DNA of 7,998 bases from Nitrosotalea sp. GTDB lineage: Archaea > Thermoproteota > Nitrososphaeria > Nitrososphaerales > Nitrosopumilaceae. The position numbers and the translations under genes were made by a program. The notes under the pieces are model-generated. The model saw only the letters and a list, made by a program, of their open reading frames with translations. It was not told the origin of the DNA and made no database searches. Location of the stretch: positions 1 to 7,998 of the forward strand of contig JAKEIJ010000013.1 in assembly GCA_022545805.1 (NCBI GenBank), given 5' to 3'. Below are positions 1-4,926 of this stretch, in pieces. Numbering within the stretch: the stretch's first letter is position 1; each line of letters opens with the position of its first letter.

Positions 1-738
1 GAATCTGTCAAAAATCAGATAATTCGTGAAGTCGGATTAGGCAACGTAGATGCTGCAACTGCAGAAGAGGTAGGAAAGCAGATGGGACTAAAAGACAAAC
101 CATTAGTTCAGTTTATAGATATTTTACAAAAATTAGCAAAGATCACAATAGACAAAGAAGCAGAACTTGCAGAAATAAATCCACTTGCAGTATTAGGAGA
201 CGATTCAGTTGTCGCCCTAGATGGCAAGGTCATCATAGATGACAATGCAATGTTCAGACATGAAGAGTTACGTAAATTCCAAGAAGTCTCTGAACTTGAA
301 GAAAGAGCAGAAAAAAGTGGATTTTCACTTGTCGAGCTTGATGGGAACATTGCAGTAGTAGGAAACGGAGCAGGTTTGGTCATGTCTACTCTTGACATGC
401 TATCAGACAACGGAGGCAAGCCTGCTTGCTTTTTAGATGTAGGCGGTGGTGCAACTACAGAAACAGTATACGAAGCACTCACTTTGATTAGCAAAATGAA
501 AAAGGTAAAAGGAATACTTGTAAATCTTTATGGCGGAATTGTCAAGACCACAACGGTCGCAACTGCATTTCTCAAAGCATATGAAGACAAGATAATTGAT
601 CTTCCAGTCTTTGCAAGAATGTCAGGTGCGGAGGCAGACAAGTCAAAAGAAATGCTCAGGGGTTCAAGAACAAAAATGTTTGATACCATTGAAGAAGCAA
701 TAAATGCAGCAGTAATTGAGATGAATAAAAATGGTTGA
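1..738 (+). CDS. sucC: Succinyl-CoA synthetase beta subunit, 3' part (5' end outside window)
   Basis: Beta subunit of succinyl-CoA synthetase (ADP- or GDP-forming), which with SucD interconverts succinyl-CoA and succinate plus nucleotide triphosphate in the cytoplasm. The frame is open from base 1, so the 245 residues visible are the C-terminal part of a protein usually about 370-390 long; the Met at 82 is internal. Visible motifs are EINPLAV (end of the ATP-grasp domain), LDGK with IDDNAMFRH, then the CoA-ligase domain with LDGNIAVVGNGAGLVMST, FLDVGGGAT and LVNLYGGIVKTT, all matching the family in order. The N-terminal nucleotide-binding half is not visible, so ATP versus GTP preference cannot be judged. 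Its last 8 bases overlap the sucD start, which fits translational coupling. The family call is secure. Exact substrate is inferred, since malate-CoA ligase subunits are related. Confidence 0.93.
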   Translation, partial: ESVKNQIIREVGLGNVDAATAEEVGKQMGLKDKPLVQFIDILQKLAKITIDKEAELAEINPLAVLGDDSVVALDGKVIIDDNAMFRHEELRKFQEVSELEERAEKSGFSLVELDGNIAVVGNGAGLVMSTLDMLSDNGGKPACFLDVGGGATTETVYEALTLISKMKKVKGILVNLYGGIVKTTTVATAFLKAYEDKIIDLPVFARMSGAEADKSKEMLRGSRTKMFDTIEEAINAAVIEMNKNG

Positions 739-1651
739 TCTTTTCGAATTACTAATTGGCAAAGAGGGAGACAAGGATTACAAAAAGAAACCTGTCATAG
801 TTCAGGGTATTACAGGCAAGTTTGGCTCATTTCATACACAACAAATGTTAGCATACGGTACAAACGTAGTAGCAGGTGTAACACCTGGCAAGGGAGGACA
901 AAAACATGAAGGAGTCCCAATTTATGAGACAATGAATGAGGCTGTAAAAGCAACAGGTGCCAAGATTTCAATAATTTTTGTTCCCGCAAAGTTCTTTCTT
1001 TCTGCAGCAGTAGAAGCATTAGAATCAGGAATAAAATTGCTCATTGCAATACCAGAACATGTTCCAGTAAAAGACGCATTAACAATTGTTGAACTAGCAA
1101 AGAGAAAAGATGCAATTGTAGTTGGTCCAAACACTCCAGGAATCATAATACCAGGAATAATCAAGATAGGAATCATGCCAGCATCACCTTTCAAGGAAGG
1201 AAGAATTGCAGTAATATCTAGAAGTGGTACTTTGATGTACGAAGTATCGCACAATCTATCTGTTGCAAACTTTGGCCAGAGCATATGTTTTGGAATCGGG
1301 GGAGATCCAATCAACGGTACACCACTAATTCAGGCATTTGATACGATAAGAAACGGTGCAAATATTGACGGCATTGTTGTAGTAGGAGAAATAGGCGGAG
1401 ATGCAGAAGAGATGTTAGCACAACACATCATTGATACTAAATTTGACAAGCCAGTAGTGGCATATATCGCAGGACGCGCAGCACCAAAAGAAAAGAGAAT
1501 GGGACATGCAGGTGCAATAGTATATGGAAATTATGGTTCTGCAGAATCAAAGGTATCCATGTATGCCAAGGCAAATGTGCCAGTAGCCAAGAGACCTGCC
1601 GAAGTACCCATGCTTCTTGCAGGAAAGCTTGGAAAAGGTAGAATCAAATAG
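731..1651 (+). CDS. sucD: Succinyl-CoA synthetase alpha subunit
   Basis: Alpha subunit of succinyl-CoA synthetase. It binds CoA and carries the phosphohistidine that shuttles phosphate to the nucleotide site in SucC. The 306 residues are close to the family norm of about 290. A Rossmann CoA-binding domain comes first (GITGKFGSFHTQQM at 26-39, YGTNVVAGVTPGKGG at 42-56), then GPNTPG (132-137), SRSGTLMYE, GIGGDPINGT, GEIGGDAEE with Glu220 (E. coli Glu208) and RMGHAG with the active-site His259 (E. coli His246). Two positions differ from the E. coli form: Thr135 replaces the Cys of NCPG, and the ITEGIP loop reads IPEHVP (107-112). The ATG lies 8 bases inside sucC, and no better start exists before the conserved domain. 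rpl40e follows after 22 bases. Succinate is the likeliest substrate. The loop changes leave room for a related acid. Confidence 0.93.
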   Translation: MVDLFELLIGKEGDKDYKKKPVIVQGITGKFGSFHTQQMLAYGTNVVAGVTPGKGGQKHEGVPIYETMNEAVKATGAKISIIFVPAKFFLSAAVEALESGIKLLIAIPEHVPVKDALTIVELAKRKDAIVVGPNTPGIIIPGIIKIGIMPASPFKEGRIAVISRSGTLMYEVSHNLSVANFGQSICFGIGGDPINGTPLIQAFDTIRNGANIDGIVVVGEIGGDAEEMLAQHIIDTKFDKPVVAYIAGRAAPKEKRMGHAGAIVYGNYGSAESKVSMYAKANVPVAKRPAEVPMLLAGKLGKGRIK

Positions 1652-1673
1652 TAGGAAATTGGAGAAATAGAAA

Positions 1674-1841
1674 ATGCCGATAACAGATCCACTAAAAAAA
1701 TCAATAGCACAGAAAGCTAGACTTCACTTTAAAGTCTGTTTTTCATGTGGTGCAAAAAATCCAATTAGTGCATCAAGATGTCGCAAATGCCACAACGTCT
1801 ACCTTAGATTAAAGAACAGAACGCTCGGAATTAAAAAGTAA
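1674..1841 (+). CDS. rpl40e: 50S ribosomal protein eL40 (L40e)
   Basis: A 55-residue zinc-ribbon protein of the archaeal/eukaryotic large ribosomal subunit; in eukaryotes it is made as a ubiquitin fusion, here it stands alone as in other archaea. The sequence starts MPITDP, the typical archaeal L40e start, and carries four Cys in the pattern C22-x2-C25-x10-C36-x2-C39 within a basic protein (CFSCGAKN, SRCRKCHN), fitting one zinc ion. It begins 22 bases after the sucD stop, with GGAG at 1661-1664 as a probable Shine-Dalgarno, so it is likely the last gene of the sucCD transcript. Its TAA stop touches the stop of the minus-strand gene that follows. The call rests on length, start motif and Cys spacing. 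Confidence 0.93.
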   Translation: MPITDPLKKSIAQKARLHFKVCFSCGAKNPISASRCRKCHNVYLRLKNRTLGIKK

Positions 1842-2141
1842 TTAACAATCTCCGCCGCAACCACAGCTATCATCATGTGCCATTTTTAATGGGTTTTGAG
1901 CCTCATGTTTTGCTTTTTGGTAATGTGCGACATTTAGAATTCTTTCGACAACAACAGGGTTTGTGACACGATTGGAATCAATCCATTGTTCAATGTCATC
2001 TATTTTGTAAACATTTCCACTCGACAAAATTTTTTTGAATATATCTCTGATAAGGTCATCTTGCTCACTACCAAGTGTTCCATTACATTCAATGGATGCA
2101 AGGGGATTCAGCAAAGCAAGTGAATTTTCCGAAAGAGCCAC
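1842..2141 (-). CDS. Hypothetical 99-residue protein with Cys-Gly C-terminal tail
   Basis: I do not recognise a named family. The GTG at 2141 is the first possible start, because an in-frame TAA lies only one codon upstream. The protein looks mostly helical and soluble, with no membrane segment or signal peptide. The middle (about 25-75) is rich in charged and aliphatic residues (DDLIRDIFKKIL, KIDDIEQWIDS, VVVERILNVAHYQKAKHE), and the chain ends SCGCGGDC with Cys at 93, 95 and 99 plus His74, His79 and His89 nearby. Such a tail could bind metal or an Fe-S cluster, or form disulfides; this is inference. The gene diverges from tpiA across 83 bases and converges with rpl40e with zero spacing. A TATA-like element about 25 bases before the GTG supports expression. 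It is probably a lineage-conserved protein of unknown function. Confidence 0.75.
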   Translation of the reverse strand: MALSENSLALLNPLASIECNGTLGSEQDDLIRDIFKKILSSGNVYKIDDIEQWIDSNRVTNPVVVERILNVAHYQKAKHEAQNPLKMAHDDSCGCGGDC

Positions 2142-2162
2142 AAATTACCAAATTCAGAATCA

Positions 2163-2169
2163 GTATAAG
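2163..2169 (-). promoter_or_regulatory. TATA-like box for the 99-residue gene
   Basis: On the minus strand this reads CTTATAC, centred about 25 bases before the GTG at 2141. That spacing puts transcription start at or next to the start codon, as in leaderless archaeal mRNAs. Assigned by spacing and AT content only. Confidence 0.4.
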
Positions 2170-2185
2170 AATTTTCCAAGATCTC

Positions 2186-2194
2186 TTGATATAT
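2186..2194 (+). promoter_or_regulatory. TATA-like box for tpiA
   Basis: TTGATATAT lies about 34 bases before the TTG start of triosephosphate isomerase, predicting a transcript start near 2216 and a leader of under ten bases. The two divergent TATA-like elements in this 83-base gap are about 25 bases apart, so the two promoters probably compete for, or share, transcription factors. Confidence 0.4.
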
Positions 2195-2224
2195 GGGTGA
2201 CTGTAAGATTTTTCTGAAGATAGT

Positions 2225-2887
2225 TTGTTTATTATCAATTTTAAAAATTATGATGAGATAGCAGGTACAAAGTCTGCCCGTTTGGCAAAGAGTGCAGCAA
2301 AGGTTGCAAAAAAACACAGAGTAAGAATCATAGTCTGCCCTCCACAGCACATGATGTCAGAGATAACCAGAGTTTCTGCAGACGTATTTGCACAACACCT
2401 TGACAATTCAAAGGCAGGTAGCACAACAGGTTTTGTCATACCAGAGATTGTAAAAAAATCAAGAGTCGAAGGGTCTCTCATAAATCACAGCGAGCATAGA
2501 ATACCACCAAATGAAATCGAAGAAATGGTAACCAGACTAAGAGAGCTGAAAATGACATCAGTTGTATGCGTACAGGATGTAAGTGAGGCATGGCAATATT
2601 CAAAACTTAATCCAGATTATATCGCAATAGAGCCACCAGAGCTTATAGGAAGTGGAAAGGCAGTATCCAAAGAAAAACCAGAAATAATAACAGAGGCAGT
2701 TAAAGCAGTAAAGAAAGCAAACAATTCCACTCAGTTGTTGTGTGGTGCAGGAATTATTTCAGGAGAAGATGTATCACGTGCACTAGAGCTTGGTGCAAAA
2801 GGAATACTTGTTGCAAGCGGTATTGTAAAGGCAAAGAACTGGGAAAAAACAATAGAAGAGTTTGCGTTGGCATTTACTAAAAAATAA
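2225..2887 (+). CDS. tpiA: Triosephosphate isomerase, short archaeal type
   Basis: Interconverts dihydroxyacetone phosphate and glyceraldehyde 3-phosphate. In an autotrophic archaeon it mainly serves gluconeogenesis and sugar-phosphate supply. The 220 residues match the compact archaeal form rather than the roughly 250-residue bacterial one. Catalytic residues are in place: Asn5 and Lys7 in IINFKNY, His88 in LINHSEHR, and Glu136 in AIEPPELIGSGK, the flexible phosphate-gripping loop. GAGI and VASGIVKAKN form the C-terminal phosphate site. The start is TTG at 2225. An in-frame TAA at 2204 and the absence of ATG or GTG between them, together with the need to include Asn5 and Lys7, make this start firm. 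It is probably monocistronic with its own promoter, followed after 56 bases by the mscL-like gene. Nothing looks damaged. Confidence 0.95.
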   Translation: MFIINFKNYDEIAGTKSARLAKSAAKVAKKHRVRIIVCPPQHMMSEITRVSADVFAQHLDNSKAGSTTGFVIPEIVKKSRVEGSLINHSEHRIPPNEIEEMVTRLRELKMTSVVCVQDVSEAWQYSKLNPDYIAIEPPELIGSGKAVSKEKPEIITEAVKAVKKANNSTQLLCGAGIISGEDVSRALELGAKGILVASGIVKAKNWEKTIEEFALAFTKK

Positions 2888-2913
2888 GTTCAAGATAATT
2901 ATTTTTTCGTAGA

Positions 2914-2923
2914 CGATAAATAC
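2914..2923 (+). promoter_or_regulatory. TATA-like box for the mscL-like gene
   Basis: CGATAAATAC is centred about 26 bases before the ATG at 2944, again predicting a leaderless transcript. The T6 run at 2902-2907 just upstream may end tpiA transcription. Confidence 0.45.
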
Positions 2924-2943
2924 ATGTAGTTTGACTCAATCAC

Positions 2944-3330
2944 ATGAGCGTAGAAAACGACATACTTGAAGAACTAAAGAAGATACGAGAGGCACTCACA
3001 CCAAAAGCTACACCTCCAGAACCAAAAGGTCTCATTGCAGAATTCAAAGATTTTATGGGTAAGGCAGGAGTCTTGGGTCTTGCTATCGGTTTCATCATGG
3101 GAACCGTAATTGGCAGAGTCGTGACAGCCCTAGTGCAAGATCTCATCATGCCAATTCCTAGCGCATTCATATCAGGAGGAGACTGGAGAAAAGCAATTGT
3201 TACAATACCAGTAGGAAACGGAATGAATTTTGGAGTAGGTGACTTCATCAGTGTTGTGATTGACTTTCTCATAATCGCCTTTGTTATCTTCATCATGGCA
3301 AAATTCGCACGAAAGGCTGGCTTGAAATAG
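2944..3330 (+). CDS. mscL: Large-conductance mechanosensitive channel (MscL family)
   Basis: A pressure-release channel of the cytoplasmic membrane that opens on osmotic downshock. The 128 residues contain two membrane helices, TM1 about 43-68 (glycine-rich, AIGFIMGTVIGRVVTALV, then DLIMP) and TM2 about 100-119 (ISVVIDFLIIAFVIFIMAKF). The hallmark FKDFM segment precedes TM1, and the loop with NFGVGDF precedes TM2. The order and spacing match bacterial MscL. Two features are unusual: about 28 extra residues come first (ILEELKKIREAL followed by a Pro-rich linker), and the chain ends ten residues after TM2, lacking the cytoplasmic C-terminal helix bundle. The gene has its own TATA-like box and ends in a hairpin terminator, so it is probably monocistronic. 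The call is solid; gating in this form is untested as far as the sequence shows. Confidence 0.9.
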   Translation: MSVENDILEELKKIREALTPKATPPEPKGLIAEFKDFMGKAGVLGLAIGFIMGTVIGRVVTALVQDLIMPIPSAFISGGDWRKAIVTIPVGNGMNFGVGDFISVVIDFLIIAFVIFIMAKFARKAGLK

Positions 3331-3347
3331 CCTTTCACATATTTTTT
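3311..3347 (+). terminator. Hairpin and T-run terminator after mscL
   Basis: A perfect 8-bp inverted repeat, GAAAGGCT (3311-3318) and AGCCTTTC (3329-3336), encloses a 10-base loop and is followed by T6 at 3342-3347. The left arm and loop lie within the last codons of the channel gene and the right arm spans its TAG. It looks like an intrinsic terminator. Archaeal polymerase mainly needs the T-run, so the stem may instead protect the 3' end. Confidence 0.6.
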
Positions 3348-3367
3348 ACAGATACTTGAAGAAGACT

Positions 3368-3376
3368 GAAATATTG
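3368..3376 (+). promoter_or_regulatory. TATA-like box for the HTH-CBS regulator
   Basis: GAAATATTG is centred about 26 bases before the ATG at 3399, the spacing expected of a leaderless archaeal promoter. An alternative T-rich stretch at 3384-3392 is too close to the start codon to serve as the TATA box. Confidence 0.4.
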
Positions 3377-3398
3377 AATCAAGTCTTTATTTCGCATA

Positions 3399-3953
3399 AT
3401 GCTTCCAAGACTCGAATCGATAAAACAAGCACGGATGAAGATAGGCATGACTCAGCAAAAACTTGCTTCCCTCACAGGAGTTAGCACCTCGATGATAAAC
3501 CAGATCGAGTCTGGGAGATGCCAGCCAAGTTATTCCACTGCAAGAAAAATATTCGAAGTATTATGGTCACTTGAAAGCCAGTCATCAACCAAGGCAGGAG
3601 ACATTTGTAGTAAAGAAATTGCCAAGCTCAAGGCACATGATTCACTGCATGATGCAATAAAAAAAATGCAGGAACTATCAATCAGTCAAATGCCAATCTT
3701 TGACGGTCTCGAAGTAGTCGGTGTCATAACAGAAGATGGAATCATAAAACACATTTTGGACAACGATGAGACTGAACGAAAAAGGATCAAGATAGCAGAG
3801 ATAATGGACCCAAGGCCGCCAATTGTAGACTATAACACTCCAGTCAAGACACTTGTATCTCTAATAAGATATTCAAAATGTGTTCTGGTGTCAAAGCAGA
3901 GCAAGATTGTAGGAATAATTACGGCATCAGATACTCTCAAGCTAGTAGACTAG
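3399..3953 (+). CDS. XRE-type HTH transcriptional regulator with two CBS domains
   Basis: A 184-residue cytoplasmic regulator of the archaeal HTH-CBS type. Residues about 5-57 form a Cro/C1-type helix-turn-helix (IKQARMKIGMTQQKLASLTG, then VSTSMINQIESGRCQPSYST with the recognition helix). Residues about 69-121 are the first CBS repeat (DICSKEIAKLKAHDSLHDAI, MPIFDGLEVVGVITEDGIIK) and about 131-184 the second (IAEIMDPRPPIVDY, VLVSKQSKIVGIITASDTLK). Paired CBS repeats usually bind adenine nucleotides or related ligands, so energy-state or cofactor sensing is a reasonable inference; the actual ligand and targets are not visible. It sits alone behind the mscL terminator with its own TATA-like box and converges on the PEFG-CTERM gene, 15 bases away. 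No symbol is in common use. Confidence 0.88.
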   Translation: MLPRLESIKQARMKIGMTQQKLASLTGVSTSMINQIESGRCQPSYSTARKIFEVLWSLESQSSTKAGDICSKEIAKLKAHDSLHDAIKKMQELSISQMPIFDGLEVVGVITEDGIIKHILDNDETERKRIKIAEIMDPRPPIVDYNTPVKTLVSLIRYSKCVLVSKQSKIVGIITASDTLKLVD

Positions 3954-3966
3954 TTTTAGAATTAGC

Positions 3967-3990
3967 AGTTAGAAAAATTTTCTGTAAACT
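3967..3990. terminator. Possible bidirectional terminator between convergent genes
   Basis: An imperfect inverted repeat, AGTT-AGAAAA-A-TTTTCT-GTA-AACT, overlaps the last codons of the minus-strand PEFG-CTERM gene, just after the HTH-CBS stop. Short T-runs exist on both strands. A loop of one base is too tight for a full hairpin, so this is weak support. Confidence 0.25.
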
Positions 3991-4442
3991 ACAATACTTC
4001 CAAGTATTGCAACCATCACCACCATAGATGTAAGCACTCCAAACTCTGGAACGGTTATTGCTTGTTGTACATCCGGTGTTAATGAAATAATATCATCAGG
4101 ATTTGCCCCAATGACATCAGCAAGACATGTCCTTGATTTATTATACAGGTCCCATGTTTTTTGATCCTGCATAAGGACATCATGTTGTTGCAATGCCGTA
4201 GCGTTTGGATTTGTTTTCATGTATAATGTCATTCTGTCATTTATCCTGTGAACAACATCCAAGTAGATATTAGTCTCAACACTCCTCCCAAATGGGTTAC
4301 ATACATAGTTTCCAGATTTATCAAATTCTGCATATGCAGACATGCTACCAGTGCCCAGAATAGAGAACGGTAACACTATTGATGGCAAGATAAGCAACAT
4401 TAGAAGAATTTTCTTTGCCAAGACATCTTGTAACCACATCAT
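3969..4442 (-). CDS. Exported protein with PEFG-CTERM sorting signal
   Basis: A 157-residue predicted surface protein. The N-terminus has two Lys (10-11), a hydrophobic stretch (12-30) and a likely signal peptidase site after SAYA (about residue 38). The mature part (39-128) is hydrophilic with two Cys (48 and 106), which could form a disulfide outside the cell, and shows no catalytic motif I recognise. The C-terminus reads VPEFG at 131-135, then a hydrophobic helix and the basic YRKFF end. This is the tripartite PEFG-CTERM signal described in Thaumarchaeota, thought to be processed by an archaeosortase-type transpeptidase that replaces the tail with a membrane anchor. Two tandem ATGs (4442 and 4439) are possible starts. 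The gene lies 84 bases after the epimerase gene on the same strand and probably has its own promoter. Function beyond sorting is unknown. Confidence 0.85.
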   Translation of the reverse strand: MMWLQDVLAKKILLMLLILPSIVLPFSILGTGSMSAYAEFDKSGNYVCNPFGRSVETNIYLDVVHRINDRMTLYMKTNPNATALQQHDVLMQDQKTWDLYNKSRTCLADVIGANPDDIISLTPDVQQAITVPEFGVLTSMVVMVAILGSIVVYRKFF

Positions 4443-4460
4443 GCCTTAAAAAAATGGCGT

Positions 4461-4469
4461 AGAATAATT
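4461..4469 (-). promoter_or_regulatory. Weak TATA-like box for the PEFG-CTERM gene
   Basis: AATTATTCT on the minus strand is centred about 23 bases before the first ATG, slightly closer than the other promoters here. The 84-base gap to the epimerase stop makes a separate promoter likely, but read-through from the meaB operon is also possible. Confidence 0.28.
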
Positions 4470-4526
4470 CCTAATGAATTTGAGATAGTCGTACACCTTG
4501 GGACCTAACACATGTTTTTAGAACAT

Positions 4527-4925
4527 TTAGGATTTGGGATGGGAGCACAGCTCTGCCAGTACCCCGTGCAACGATTTTGGATGCATGAAGATTATTTTAG
4601 TCCCACGTGAACCAGGCCTTATCTCTCCCAAGAATTTTATTCCACACACTTTCATTCTGTCAACTTCTTTTTCAATGCCTTCTGTTTCAAGGGCAATATG
4701 ATGCAGTCCCTCACCTTTTGTTGTCAAGAATTTCTTGATAGGGCTTGTTTCTTTTGTGGCCTCCATAAGTTCAATTCTAGAATTATTTAGATGAAGAATT
4801 GCAACTCGGACTCCTTCAGATTCCACAGTCTCAAATTCTACTTCGTGGACACCAAGTGCTTCTTTGTATTGTTTTACTGCATCATCCAAGTTGTTTACTG
4901 CAATTGCGACATGATCTAGTCGCAT
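4527..4925 (-). CDS. mce: Methylmalonyl-CoA epimerase
   Basis: Converts (S)-methylmalonyl-CoA to the (R)-epimer used by the mutase. A 132-residue single-chain member of the vicinal oxygen chelate (glyoxalase/epimerase) superfamily with two beta-alpha-beta-beta-beta modules. Likely metal ligands are His5 (LDHVAIAV), Glu52 (RIELMEA, where characterised enzymes often have Gln), His76 (GLHHIALE) and Glu125 (GVLAELC). Length agrees with the family (about 130-150). The start at 4925 is chosen because MRLDHVAIAV is the classic N-terminus and AAAGGAG ends about ten bases upstream inside the mutase gene. The frame stays open to an ATG at 5000, which would add 25 residues unlike the family and overlap the mutase by 74 bases. 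Third gene of the meaB operon, one base after the mutase stop. Confidence 0.93.
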   Translation of the reverse strand: MRLDHVAIAVNNLDDAVKQYKEALGVHEVEFETVESEGVRVAILHLNNSRIELMEATKETSPIKKFLTTKGEGLHHIALETEGIEKEVDRMKVCGIKFLGEIRPGSRGTKIIFMHPKSLHGVLAELCSHPKS

Positions 4926-4926
4926 C

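Noticed and set aside
108..494. Long open frame on the minus strand within sucC
   Set aside because: It lies opposite clearly conserved sucC motifs and has a Ser/Pro-rich composition typical of an antisense shadow.
2035..2217. 60-codon plus-strand frame across the 99-residue gene and the tpiA promoter
   Set aside because: It overlaps the minus-strand gene and both TATA-like elements, and the protein shows no recognisable pattern.
2940..3338. 132-codon open frame on the minus strand opposite mscL
   Set aside because: Almost exact antisense of the MscL-like gene, which matches its family at both membrane helices; the reverse product is Met/Pro/Ser-rich with no family resemblance.
4443..4526. 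84-base gap considered as a small RNA or tRNA gene
   Set aside because: No tRNA signature such as GTTCGA with matching acceptor arms. The only inverted repeat (ATGTT/AACAT) is five bases long, so it was left as a leader/promoter region.
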